This document shows positions 54,165-63,547 of a stretch of DNA of 64,000 nt, in pieces. Origin of the DNA: Catenovulum sediminis (lineage in GTDB: Bacteria; Pseudomonadota; Gammaproteobacteria; Enterobacterales; Alteromonadaceae). The stretch lies in assembly GCF_040270295.1 (NCBI RefSeq), contig NZ_JBELOE010000136.1. The stretch is one strand, 5' to 3'. Position numbers and translations under genes: made by a program. Under the pieces are notes generated by a model, which saw only the letters and a program-made list of their open reading frames with translations, was not told the origin of the DNA and searched no databases. Position 1 is the stretch's first letter; each line of letters begins with the position of its first letter.

Positions 54165-56296
54165 TGCTCCAGTAACGCGTAAAATTTATTGATATCTATG
54201 GGTTTTGCAAGAATATCGGCAAAACCTGAAGCCAAATACTCATTTACATCTTCTTTCATTACATTGGCGGTTAACGCAATAATGGGCATATTTGGATAGC
54301 TTTGATGAATCTCCAGTGTAGCTTTAACGCCATCAATATTGGGCATTTGAATATCCATCAAAATCAAATCTGGCATAAAACTATGCGCCATCTCAATCGC
54401 CTTCCGGCCGTCAAGAGCCACCTCAGTATCAGCTCCGGTGCTTGCCAGCATCCCCAGTACAACCTGTTGATTGATCTCATTATCTTCGGCCAGCAAAATT
54501 TTAAAACCATGCAAATCTGGCTTGTGCCCTTTTGATGAATTATCTGTATCTTTTAATTGTATATCTTGTTTAGCTTTGGCAAGCATCAATTGCAAACTGA
54601 AGATGCTGCCCTTACCAGGCCGACTTTCAACGCTAATATTGCCGCCCATCATGTTGGCCAAACTTTTAGAGATTGATAAACCCAGACCAGAACCGCCAAA
54701 CCGTCTATTGGTCGAAGATTCAAGCTGTTCAAAAGCGGTAAACAACCCATCTATCTTTTCTTTGTCAATCCCGATACCTGTATCACAAATTTTAAAACTG
54801 ACTCTATAAAAGCCATCTGCTTGTGGCGCTACATCTGAGATCACGATAACCACTCCTGATGATGTAAACTTAATCGCATTGCTGCATAAATTCGATAAGA
54901 TTTGCAATATACGTATCGGGTCACCCAGCAATAAAGTTTCAGCTTGTGAGCTTTTTCGAATTTCAAAACTCAAGCCCTTCGATACGGCGGTATGTGCGTG
55001 TATTGCTTCCAGTTGCTTGTAAATATCTTCAACCGTAAATTCGATATTTTCTAACTCAAGTTTTCCTGCTTCTATTTTTGAGTAATCGAGTATATCGTTA
55101 AGAATGGTTAATAAAGAGCGAGCAGACAGGTCAATTTTTTCTAAAAAACCTTGCTGTTCTGAATTAAGGTCAGTAGTGTGCAAACACAATTGTGTCATAC
55201 CAATAACGCCATTTAGCGGGGTTCGAATTTCATGTGACATATTGGCTAAAAACTGAGATTTGGCTAGATTAGCAGCCTCGGCTTTAGCTTTGGCTTCAGT
55301 TAGTTTGTCATTAAATAGTTTCTGCTCGGTGATATCTTCGTAAGTGCCCAGCACGCCTAATATATTCCCTTCTCCATCCGATAGCGGTATTTTACTGGTT
55401 CTGACCCAAGCCACTTCGCCGCCTCTTCTGGTTTGCTGTTCTTCGAAATTGAGTTTGGCGATCCCACTACTAATGACTTGCAGGTCGTCTTCACGATAAC
55501 TTTCGGCTTGAGCATGCCAGATTTGCTGATAATCGCTCTCACCGACAATATCTTCTGGCTTTGCTTTCAAAGAGTCTTTGGCAAAGGCTCGATTACAGCC
55601 TAAATAGTTTAAATTCGTATCTTTCCAAAAAACCCGAACCGGAATGTTATCCAAAACAATTGAAAGCAACTTATTGGTGTCTGAAAGTGCTTTGTTAATA
55701 TTGATTAACTGCTCGTTTTGGGTATCTAATTTATCACTGACAAACTTTAGAGAATGCCCATACTGTTGATGTTGTAGCCCCTGTAAAGTAATGACTGCCC
55801 CAGCAAAACACAATACTAGCACTCCCTCTAAGCCCCAGCTGATATAAGATAAGTGAAATGCTTCAATATCCATATTAATATGCGTTATTTGAGCTTGGAA
55901 TAGTGCAAAAGAAGCGCCGTAAACGCCTATCATCAAAGCCAATAAAACAAAAGCCGCTCGTGAAGACCAAAAAATTGCCGCTAAAAATAAACTAAACATA
56001 GCAACAACGCCGCCCGACCCTAGAATACCAAATCGGACAATACCGCTGACAGCAATTAGGCAGGTTAAACCCACCAGTAAATTAACTTTAACTAAATACG
56101 AAAGCCGTTTACGCAAGGCATAATTTAGCCAAACTAAAACGCCTAACAAGGTGTGTAAGATAACAACCGGTTCGGGGCCTAAATAAGACATCCGAAAAAT
56201 AGACAAACCAATTGCGGGAATGGAGAATATCACCATAAGCTGCATGGCTTTGCGCAATATCACTTCGCGCTTTTCAGTGTGAATGGATTGTTTCAT
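54146..56296 (-). CDS. Hybrid sensor histidine kinase with PAS and receiver domains
   Basis: This 716-residue protein has six to seven membrane helices (about 15-185), a coiled linker, and a PAS domain with PAC motif (about 205-330; GVLGTYEDITEQ). HisKA has MSHEIRTPLNG (His near 353), HATPase has SNLCSNAIKFTSSG and GGSGLGLSISKSL, and the C-terminal receiver has AEDNEINQQVV and predicted Asp near 646 in LMDIQMPN. No separate output regulator is adjacent. Signal unknown. Its 3' end overlaps that of the GH13 gene by 19 bases, antisense. Confidence 0.93.
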   Translation of the reverse strand: MKQSIHTEKREVILRKAMQLMVIFSIPAIGLSIFRMSYLGPEPVVILHTLLGVLVWLNYALRKRLSYLVKVNLLVGLTCLIAVSGIVRFGILGSGGVVAMFSLFLAAIFWSSRAAFVLLALMIGVYGASFALFQAQITHINMDIEAFHLSYISWGLEGVLVLCFAGAVITLQGLQHQQYGHSLKFVSDKLDTQNEQLININKALSDTNKLLSIVLDNIPVRVFWKDTNLNYLGCNRAFAKDSLKAKPEDIVGESDYQQIWHAQAESYREDDLQVISSGIAKLNFEEQQTRRGGEVAWVRTSKIPLSDGEGNILGVLGTYEDITEQKLFNDKLTEAKAKAEAANLAKSQFLANMSHEIRTPLNGVIGMTQLCLHTTDLNSEQQGFLEKIDLSARSLLTILNDILDYSKIEAGKLELENIEFTVEDIYKQLEAIHAHTAVSKGLSFEIRKSSQAETLLLGDPIRILQILSNLCSNAIKFTSSGVVIVISDVAPQADGFYRVSFKICDTGIGIDKEKIDGLFTAFEQLESSTNRRFGGSGLGLSISKSLANMMGGNISVESRPGKGSIFSLQLMLAKAKQDIQLKDTDNSSKGHKPDLHGFKILLAEDNEINQQVVLGMLASTGADTEVALDGRKAIEMAHSFMPDLILMDIQMPNIDGVKATLEIHQSYPNMPIIALTANVMKEDVNEYLASGFADILAKPIDINKFYALLEHHKTRL

Positions 56297-56431
56297 GAAA
56301 TAAATATATTCTGAGAATTAGATAAGTATAGACATATTTTGTACAAAAATATAAACACCACCCAAATATATCAAACCGATATAAAAGACGACCAAAAACA
56401 ACGCCTAAAAAATATCAAATTGATATATAAA

Positions 56432-57226
56432 TCAATATATTTTTGCAATTAGATTATTTGTATCATGCTCTTCAAACTCATAACCTGTTGAGGTCACTGC
56501 GGGCAACTCTATGTTAGGGAAAGAAACTGACCGGTACTCAAAATGAGATAATATATGATGTATACAATTAAGCTTAGCGAGCTTTTTATTGTCTGCTTCC
56601 ACTCGATACCAAGGGTTCTCTCTAGTATCGGTTGCTTGCATCATGGCCATTTTAGCTTTGCTATAGTCCGCCCATCTTTCTCGGCCTTCTAAGTCCATAT
56701 CACTGAACTTCCACCTTTTAAGCGGATTCGTTAACCTTTGTTCAAATCGTTTTTCTTGCTCTTGAGGTGATACTGACAACCAATATTTAAGTAGAATAAT
56801 GCCTGAATCTTTAAGCATAGATTCAAATTTTGGACAGTTGGTTAAGAACTCTTGATATTCAGACTCGCTACAAAACCCCATAACATGTTCAACCCCAGCT
56901 CGGTTATACCAACTGCGGTCAAATAGACAGATTTCCCCCGCCGCGGGAAGATGCTGTACGTAGCGCTGAAAATACCACTGTGTTTTTTCTCGGTCTGATG
57001 GTTTACCAAGCGCCACGGTTTTAACATGCCTTGGATTTAATCTTTCGCTAATGGCTTTAATCATGCTGCCTTTGCCTGCGGCGTCCCGTCCTTCAAACAA
57101 AATGACTACCTTTAACCCTTTTTTTTGTACCCAATACTGCAGTTTAACCAGCTCAGTTTGTAGTTGTTTAAGTTGCGCTTTGTATTCTTTTTTTGTCAGC
57201 GAATTGTTCGATTTATCTGCGGCCAT
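56432..57226 (-). CDS. ppk2: Polyphosphate kinase 2 (PPK2)
   Basis: This 264-residue enzyme has Walker A EGRDAAGKGS, Walker B ICLFDRSWYNRAG and the lid-type region VSPQEQEKRFEQRLTNPLKRWKFS, all typical of class I PPK2. It uses polyphosphate to phosphorylate nucleoside diphosphates or the reverse. GGAGTGATTGT precedes the ATG. The methyltransferase gene lies 18 bases upstream in transcription order. Confidence 0.96.
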   Translation of the reverse strand: MAADKSNNSLTKKEYKAQLKQLQTELVKLQYWVQKKGLKVVILFEGRDAAGKGSMIKAISERLNPRHVKTVALGKPSDREKTQWYFQRYVQHLPAAGEICLFDRSWYNRAGVEHVMGFCSESEYQEFLTNCPKFESMLKDSGIILLKYWLSVSPQEQEKRFEQRLTNPLKRWKFSDMDLEGRERWADYSKAKMAMMQATDTRENPWYRVEADNKKLAKLNCIHHILSHFEYRSVSFPNIELPAVTSTGYEFEEHDTNNLIAKIY

Positions 57227-57244
57227 ACAATCACTCCATTACAA

Positions 57245-57877
57245 TCACTTTTTCTTAAAAAACACTACATCCTTTTCTATGAACAACACATCCAATTTAA
57301 ATGCTTGTGCTATCCAATTACAGCTTGTATCTGAATAATAGCAAATATGTGTGGGATCATTTTTATAATGCCACTTGGTAAAGGCAGGCAAATTTATCAC
57401 GCGTTTTGTCATCACGGCTAATATGCCACCGGGCAACAGTATATTGATTAGCTTAGGTAACAATTGGTGTGGTAAAGCGATATGCTCAATCACTTCAGTT
57501 AAGATAATATAATGGTAGGACTGTGTTAACCGTTCAGCATTCGGGTGGTAATACAAGTCGTAATTAACCACCTGATAGCCTTGTTGGGCAGCTATATGGC
57601 TTAATACAGCGCCCTCACCACAACCAAAATCTAAACCGACTTGTTGTGGTGTTATAAATTTTTTCAGTGGCTCAAAAGTGCGGGATAAAAACCTTTGGTA
57701 GCCTTCGTCAAGCTGATTATTATCATGTTTATCATATTCAGCTTTTTCCTGCTCCGCAGTTAAGTGATATTCAGTAGGGACAAAAACCAAATCACAAACC
57801 AAACATTGCTGGTAAGGTCTTTTTTTATCCTGATAATAAAATTGAGTTTGTTCACTGCAACATAAAGGACAATTCAA
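57245..57877 (-). CDS. Class I SAM-dependent methyltransferase with N-terminal zinc ribbon
   Basis: This 210-residue protein opens with a four-Cys zinc ribbon (CPLCCS...CLVCDLVF), then a Rossmann methyltransferase core (GLDFGCGEGAVLSHI; ILTEVIEHIALP; LLPGGILAVMT). The start is a TTG at 57877 preceded by AAGAG, needed to keep the zinc ribbon. Substrate unknown; similar proteins methylate sugars or small metabolites. It lies 18 bases before ppk2 on the same strand. Confidence 0.9.
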   Translation of the reverse strand: MNCPLCCSEQTQFYYQDKKRPYQQCLVCDLVFVPTEYHLTAEQEKAEYDKHDNNQLDEGYQRFLSRTFEPLKKFITPQQVGLDFGCGEGAVLSHIAAQQGYQVVNYDLYYHPNAERLTQSYHYIILTEVIEHIALPHQLLPKLINILLPGGILAVMTKRVINLPAFTKWHYKNDPTHICYYSDTSCNWIAQAFKLDVLFIEKDVVFFKKK

Positions 57878-57975
57878 ATTAGAAGCTCTTTATAATGAAT
57901 TAATATAACAGGGCTTTTGCTTTAATAAATCTCAAGTAACGCTTTATAAATTTTGAAACCAACCATACTGAGATT

Positions 57976-59946
57976 TTATTGTTTTGGGACAAATTGGTTA
58001 TATCCCAACTGCCACATCCGCTTTATTAGTCGTTCGCCAAACAATAATTCTCCAGTTGTGCTAATGTGACGGTTATCAGAGTATGTTATTTTTCCTTTGT
58101 AAATTAAGTCACGCGGAAACTCTAGCGCAAAACCATCAATTTTGGAGATATAAGGGATATCGTAGTGACTAAGGCGCTTTTCAAATTCACCGTCAACCTT
58201 TCGTGCTAGCTCCACAAACTGCGGGGAAACAATGTCATCATATTGATTTAAAAATGATTCTTTAAAATTCCAATTTATAGGACTGCGAGCAAGAGGGGGT
58301 AACATGCCAATCATCAAGACATTTAAAGCGTATTTTTCTTTTACTTTAGCTAAATAATCAACTACTTCACCAACATGATCTAGGGATAAGTCACTCTCTT
58401 TGGCTTCATAAATAGAGTTAGCTTTAAATAAGCGATCGGGTGTTTGTGTGTAAACAACATAAGAAATGCTATCAGAATACTTGTTAGCAAACGTTAAAAA
58501 GGCACTATATTGACATTTAGTTTGTTTTTGATGATCGCCAATAAATGAATGTGCACGACAAAACCCTTTAGAAACACTTACCACAAAGGGCGACTCTGTA
58601 TTCAACGATATGGCGTTATATAAATCCATACCATGACTCCCGCCCAGTATAAAAATAGCTTTATCATATTTTTTTTCGCATTCATTAAACCGAGCAACAA
58701 AGCTGTCATCTAATTCCGGAGACCAAAACTTGCACACGCCATCGTCATGCATGGCTTGGGAAGAATGTGCTCTGTCTGCTTCCAACAAACGCTCATATCT
58801 AACCATATCCTCAGGAGACACAAACTTCTGCAAGACAAAGTTCCCTCTGAATCCCCCCCCCACAAAAACAACAATCAGGGTAAATGACAGTGATAGTCTC
58901 CAAAGCCTTTCCTGTGATATTTTCTTACGATCTCGAAAAGGCAACTCGACATACTTCCAAGTAAAAAAGCTAAGCAAAAATGTAAGCCCTATTGATAATA
59001 ATATATATTCTGGCTTTAGATGCACAGAGCTATAATTTTTCATCAGAGCTAAAATAGGTTGGTGCCAGAGATACAAACTATAACTGATCAGTCCAATAAA
59101 TATAAAAACTTTCGTAGAGAGCAACCGACCTATAATGTTTTCGGATTTACAAAACAACAATACCAATACGGTTCCTATTACAGGCACAACGGTCAAAAAA
59201 GAAGGGTGAAGAGTAGAGGGAGAAAAATATAGATAAGACACTATGATAGCAACAAACCCAATTATCGAAAGTAAACCCGAGTGCTTACCCCGAATATTTT
59301 CTATATGAACATTTAAATACAATATAGAAGCCAAAGCACCAGCCAACAATTCCCAAGCTCGAGTAGGTAAAAGATAAAAATTCCCAATTGGCGAGTTGAC
59401 AGCCCCCCACTCAGATATGAGCAGACTGATAGCTGAGATTATGATTAACAAAGTAACCAGAACTTTTTTCCCACGGGAGAATAACATCATAAGTAACAAA
59501 GGGAAAAAAATGTAAAACTGTTCTTCAACCGCTAAGCTCCATGTATGGAGCATAGGCGACATCTCAGAAGCACTACCAAAATAACCAGACGTCTGCCAAA
59601 AATAAATATTTGAACTAAATAATAAAGTGCTTAGTACACTGTTACCATAATCTGCTAAATATTTGGGGTGATTCGTTACTAAAGGAACAGCTATTGAAGT
59701 AAAAACAATAACAGTCAGTAGAGCCGGCAATATTCTTCTGGCTCTACGCTCATAAAATTTAGTAAGGGAAAAGCTATCAGTAGAAAATTCTTTCAACAGG
59801 ATCGATGTTATTAAAAAGCCGCTAATTACAAAAAATACGTCGACCCCCAAAAAACCGCCTGATAAAAATGGCAATCCAGAATGAACCCAGATAACTGGTA
59901 GTATGGCAACGGCTCTCAGACCATCAATATCTTTACGGTAGCGCAA
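57976..59946 (-). CDS. OatA-like acyltransferase-3/SGNH membrane protein
   Basis: This 656-residue protein has about ten membrane helices with acyltransferase-3 landmarks (YRKDIDGLRAVAILPVIWVH, FFVISGFLITS, SLAVEEQFYIFFP). A C-terminal SGNH hydrolase-like domain (about 410-650) has nucleophile Ser in ILGGSHGMD and Asp-His in SDNRHIS. It is expected to O-acetylate a surface polysaccharide, LPS or peptidoglycan. The start is a TTG at 59946 with AGGA eight bases upstream. A G9 tract in the coding strand (plus-strand C9 at 58853-58861, encoding Gly-Gly-Gly) could cause phase variation by slippage. Confidence 0.93.
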   Translation of the reverse strand: MRYRKDIDGLRAVAILPVIWVHSGLPFLSGGFLGVDVFFVISGFLITSILLKEFSTDSFSLTKFYERRARRILPALLTVIVFTSIAVPLVTNHPKYLADYGNSVLSTLLFSSNIYFWQTSGYFGSASEMSPMLHTWSLAVEEQFYIFFPLLLMMLFSRGKKVLVTLLIIISAISLLISEWGAVNSPIGNFYLLPTRAWELLAGALASILYLNVHIENIRGKHSGLLSIIGFVAIIVSYLYFSPSTLHPSFLTVVPVIGTVLVLLFCKSENIIGRLLSTKVFIFIGLISYSLYLWHQPILALMKNYSSVHLKPEYILLSIGLTFLLSFFTWKYVELPFRDRKKISQERLWRLSLSFTLIVVFVGGGFRGNFVLQKFVSPEDMVRYERLLEADRAHSSQAMHDDGVCKFWSPELDDSFVARFNECEKKYDKAIFILGGSHGMDLYNAISLNTESPFVVSVSKGFCRAHSFIGDHQKQTKCQYSAFLTFANKYSDSISYVVYTQTPDRLFKANSIYEAKESDLSLDHVGEVVDYLAKVKEKYALNVLMIGMLPPLARSPINWNFKESFLNQYDDIVSPQFVELARKVDGEFEKRLSHYDIPYISKIDGFALEFPRDLIYKGKITYSDNRHISTTGELLFGERLIKRMWQLGYNQFVPKQ

Positions 59947-60022
59947 TGTTTTCTTCCTTGTCTAGTTCAACGATATAAAGGTATCTTTGGTAATCGGCAA
60001 TAAGAGCCTAACAGAGAAACCA

Positions 60023-60649
60023 CTAACCACAGCAACCACTTTTAACGTCTTCATTGGTTTTTATTGATTGGCGCGCGTCTTTAATCACATTCGTTGCAGA
60101 ATAAATAATTAAACTAGCGATAATGGTACCAATTAACCAATCTGGCCAAGCCGCACCAAACCACGAAACCATAAATGCGGCCAGTAATACACCAACATTG
60201 GCAATCATATCATTGCGTGAACAAATCCAGCTGGCACGTAAGTTGATGTCGCCTTTTCGATGCTGATATAACAAAGCAAAACACAAAACGTTAACGGCTA
60301 ATGCAAGTAGAGAAATAGATGTCATAATGTCCGTTTGCGGCGATACACTAAAATACATTTTTTTTGCGACATCCGCCAAAATCAATACGCCAAGTGTCAG
60401 CTGCAATGAGCCATTAAACAAAGCCGCTTTTGCTTTATGTTGTAAACTTTTACCGACTGCAAATAAACCGACCGCATACACTAAAGCGTCGGCTAGCATA
60501 TCTAAAGAGTCCGCCATTAAACCACTAGAATTTGCAATCCAACCTGCGGCAAACTCAACAACAAACATCACAGCGTTAAAAATAAGCACAGTCCACAGTA
60601 ATCTGCGTTCTTTTCTGTTTTTTGCTTCGGCAGCACAACAACCTGACAT
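60023..60649 (-). CDS. Cation diffusion facilitator family transporter
   Basis: This 208-residue protein has six membrane helices and the CDF signature (SSGLMADSLDMLADALVYA) with the Asp/His-type metal site in helices 2 and 5 (SRNDMIANVGVLLAAF; this position is Asn-Asp where many have His-Asp). Short Cys motifs at both ends (SGCC and SGCCG) may bind metal. It lacks the usual C-terminal cytoplasmic domain, so it is of the short type. Expected to export Zn, Co or Cd. Confidence 0.9.
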   Translation of the reverse strand: MSGCCAAEAKNRKERRLLWTVLIFNAVMFVVEFAAGWIANSSGLMADSLDMLADALVYAVGLFAVGKSLQHKAKAALFNGSLQLTLGVLILADVAKKMYFSVSPQTDIMTSISLLALAVNVLCFALLYQHRKGDINLRASWICSRNDMIANVGVLLAAFMVSWFGAAWPDWLIGTIIASLIIYSATNVIKDARQSIKTNEDVKSGCCG

Positions 60650-60832
60650 ATAGAGCCTTAGAGTTAATTCAGTAACAAATGTCCATATTAAACAAATTCC
60701 GGTAAATTTTCACCTTATCAATAGAGCAGAATCATCTTTTAACCGCTATTCCTCGCCTGTCTAATTGTTTATCAAAAGTGCAAGAAAAAATACAAGAAAA
60801 AGTGCAAAAAAAGCACAAAAACAGCCCGAAAA

Positions 60833-62029
60833 TTAGCGCACCAAAGTATTAAAACTATTCACTCTCAATGACGATTTAGCAGACAACAAAGTATCCAAGC
60901 CTTTATTCGTCACTTGTGTATGCGAAATATCTAGATGCTCCAGATTATCAAACTCGGTCAGTATGCTCAGTTGTTGATCGGTTACTGACGTTCTCGCCAA
61001 TTTTAACCATTTTATTTGTGCTTTAGCTTTGCGTAGTACCTTTAACGTTTCATCATTAATATCTTGTTTAAGATTTGCGTAGATTAAACTGACAAAAGGC
61101 TGATCTTGCTGAATACGGCTAACATGGAAACCCGCCTGCTCTAATTCAACCACCACCTGCTCGCCAAGTTCAGCTATCTGTACTTTAGGCTGTTTTGCAA
61201 ACTCGCCTAGCTGCAACTCTTTCGCAATCAGTTGTTTTATTTGGAGATCTGCATTGAGTTCTGCAATTTTGATGTCGTTTAACGCGCCCTGTTCGATCCA
61301 CCAGCCAATTAAATTGACTTGCGCATCAGTGAGCGGCGTTTTTCCTTCCGCTGGCATAAACTTTTTGTCATGTTTATCAAGCGTGATCCGCTGGTATAAT
61401 TCACTGTTGGCAAGATCATGCGCTTTAACGGCATGCTTAATCGTTGATGGATAAGAGGATAAATCAAGCTTTCCTTTAGATTTTTGAGCATTATGGCAAC
61501 CACTACAACGCTGCATCAAGATGGGCTCAACCACATCAGGGTAAATGCTCGCTTGCTCTACCGAAGTAACAGGCTCTCTGACTTTAAGACCTGCCATTTT
61601 TTGTACAAATACCGGAGCATGTTCAACAAGATAGGTTTCACCATGCGTCATGTTTGCGCCATAATGACCGGTTGAAAATAACAAAACCAATTGCAGAATA
61701 GAAAGTCCTACAATTTTTTTGCCCTGCCCAGCAATTTTACTTAAATAGAACCAACAAAAAAACGAACAAAAAATAACACTGAGTGCCCAGTTTCTATGTG
61801 TTGCGATAGCCTCTTCACTATAACCGCCACCCAATGATAGTAAATAGCCTAACAAGGCAGCGCCTGAAGCAGTAATCGCCCCCCACAACCAAACCGCTTT
61901 TATCAATGGGTTTCTGGCTTGCCGCTGATACACCCAATAAATCTCTATAAATGCGGCCATAAACAAGATGCCAATCGGCAAATGCAACACCAATACGTGA
62001 AACCGACCTAAAAACTGAATAAGATCCAT
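60833..62029 (-). CDS. Membrane c-type cytochrome with leucine-rich repeats (Planctomycetes-type)
   Basis: This 398-residue protein has four membrane helices (about 5-135, DUF2231-like). A Planctomycete-type cytochrome domain follows, with one haem site CSGCH near 175 and a likely axial Met in KKFMPAEGKTPL. The C-terminal region (about 290-395) has leucine-rich repeats (IKWLKLARTSVTDQQL, LEHLDISHTQVTNKGL). It shares a strand and a 15-base gap with the DUF1501 gene and presumably takes electrons from, or docks with, that system. Confidence 0.9.
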   Translation of the reverse strand: MDLIQFLGRFHVLVLHLPIGILFMAAFIEIYWVYQRQARNPLIKAVWLWGAITASGAALLGYLLSLGGGYSEEAIATHRNWALSVIFCSFFCWFYLSKIAGQGKKIVGLSILQLVLLFSTGHYGANMTHGETYLVEHAPVFVQKMAGLKVREPVTSVEQASIYPDVVEPILMQRCSGCHNAQKSKGKLDLSSYPSTIKHAVKAHDLANSELYQRITLDKHDKKFMPAEGKTPLTDAQVNLIGWWIEQGALNDIKIAELNADLQIKQLIAKELQLGEFAKQPKVQIAELGEQVVVELEQAGFHVSRIQQDQPFVSLIYANLKQDINDETLKVLRKAKAQIKWLKLARTSVTDQQLSILTEFDNLEHLDISHTQVTNKGLDTLLSAKSSLRVNSFNTLVR

Positions 62030-62044
62030 AATAAACTACCTTTA

Positions 62045-63517
62045 CTAAGCTAAGAGGTCTTTCACAACATGACCATGCACATCGGTCAATCTGAATCGAC
62101 GCCCCTGATATTTGTAGGTTAAACCCGCGTGATCAATCCCCATCAAATGCAATACCGTTGCCTGTAAGTCATAAATATGAACGGCCCCCGGCACATAATG
62201 ATGTTTACTTGCTTCAATTGGCTGGCCATTATCATTGACGATGTTGTAACCATAATCATCGGTTTTGCCATAAATCAAGCCAGATTTGATGCCGCCACCG
62301 GCCATAAACATCGTAAAACAACGGGGGTGATGATCTCTGCCATAAGTTTTATCAGTCAACTCGCCCTGACAATAACTCGTGCGGCCAAACTCCCCCCCCC
62401 AAATAACCAAGGTGTCTTCTAATAATCCCCGCTGTTTTAAATCTTTAATTAATCCCGCTGTCGCCTGATCTGTGCTTTGCGTCTGAATCGGTAACTTTTC
62501 AGGTATTTCTTTATGTTGATCCCACCCTGTATGGTAAAGCTGAATAAATCGCACATCTCGCTCGACTAAACGTCGAGCCATTAAACAGTTGGCTGCGTAA
62601 GTGCCCGGCGTTCTGGCGTCTTCTCCGTACAAATCGAAAATATGATCGGGTTCATCATTAATATTAGTGACATCAGGAATCGATTCTTGCATCCGGTACG
62701 ACATTTCATATTGTGAAATACGCGATAAAATTTCCGGATCTCGCGTACGTTCGAACTCTTTTTCATTTAATTTTAAAATGCGATCGAGCATGTGACGCCG
62801 TTTCGCGCCATCAATGCCGTTCGGGTTATTTAAATAAAGGACAGAGTCTGCACCGGGTCTAAATTGAACCCCCTGATAGACAGAGGGTAAAAAGCCACTT
62901 CCCCATAAACGTGAATATAAAGGTTGCCCAGTCGGTTGCCCACTCGGGCTAGATGTCATAACAATAAAAGGAGGCAAGTTATTATTCAGCGACCCCAACC
63001 CATAACTGACCCAAGCCCCTAAACTCGGTCTGCCGGGTATCATAAAACCGGTTTGCATTAAAGTAATGGCCGGATCGTGGTTAATCGCGTCTGTCGCCAT
63101 AGAATTAATAATACACAGCTCATCGGATATACTGGCCATATGCGGTACCAGCTCACTAAACCAGGCCCCATTTTCGCCATATTGTTTGAAATCCCATTTA
63201 GAACCACACAATGGAAAAGAAGCCTGCCCGGAACTCATGCCGGTTAAGCGTTGACCATTGCGAACCCAATCAGGTAATTCCTCTTTATGTTTTTCACGCA
63301 GCAAAGGTTTGTAATCAAATAAATCCTGTGTCGACGGCGCACCACTTTGAAAAAGATAGATAACGCGCTTAGCTTTGGGCATATGATGAGGTGCACCCAG
63401 TGCACCATGCTCCATGCCTGCACTTGAAATAAATGAAGTTCCCAGTGCAGCGCCACCTAAACAACCCGCGGTTGCTCTAAGAAAGTCTCGACGATTAAAC
63501 GTTTTATTAATAGCCAT
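62045..63517 (-). CDS. DUF1501 (sulfatase-fold) Tat-exported protein
   Basis: This 490-residue protein has a Tat signal (NRRDFLRATAG at about 8-18). DUF1501 landmarks: YLFQSGAPSTQDLFDYKP, CLMARRLVERDVRFIQLYHTGWDQH, and VIWGGEFGRTSYCQG. The fold belongs to the alkaline phosphatase/sulfatase superfamily; no formylglycine-type CxPxR core is seen. Typically paired with DUF1549/DUF1553 (PSD1) proteins in Planctomycetes and some marine proteobacteria; function unknown. A G9 tract is present in the coding strand (plus-strand C9 at 62392-62400). Confidence 0.92.
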   Translation of the reverse strand: MAINKTFNRRDFLRATAGCLGGAALGTSFISSAGMEHGALGAPHHMPKAKRVIYLFQSGAPSTQDLFDYKPLLREKHKEELPDWVRNGQRLTGMSSGQASFPLCGSKWDFKQYGENGAWFSELVPHMASISDELCIINSMATDAINHDPAITLMQTGFMIPGRPSLGAWVSYGLGSLNNNLPPFIVMTSSPSGQPTGQPLYSRLWGSGFLPSVYQGVQFRPGADSVLYLNNPNGIDGAKRRHMLDRILKLNEKEFERTRDPEILSRISQYEMSYRMQESIPDVTNINDEPDHIFDLYGEDARTPGTYAANCLMARRLVERDVRFIQLYHTGWDQHKEIPEKLPIQTQSTDQATAGLIKDLKQRGLLEDTLVIWGGEFGRTSYCQGELTDKTYGRDHHPRCFTMFMAGGGIKSGLIYGKTDDYGYNIVNDNGQPIEASKHHYVPGAVHIYDLQATVLHLMGIDHAGLTYKYQGRRFRLTDVHGHVVKDLLA

Positions 63518-63547
63518 GATTCGTATCTCTTATAAGTTTGTCAGTTT

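Noticed and set aside
60755..60830. A-rich short repeats (gtgcaag-type) that look like iterons
   Set aside because: The spacing is irregular and the units decay quickly; simple AT-rich drift is enough to explain them, with no replication genes nearby.
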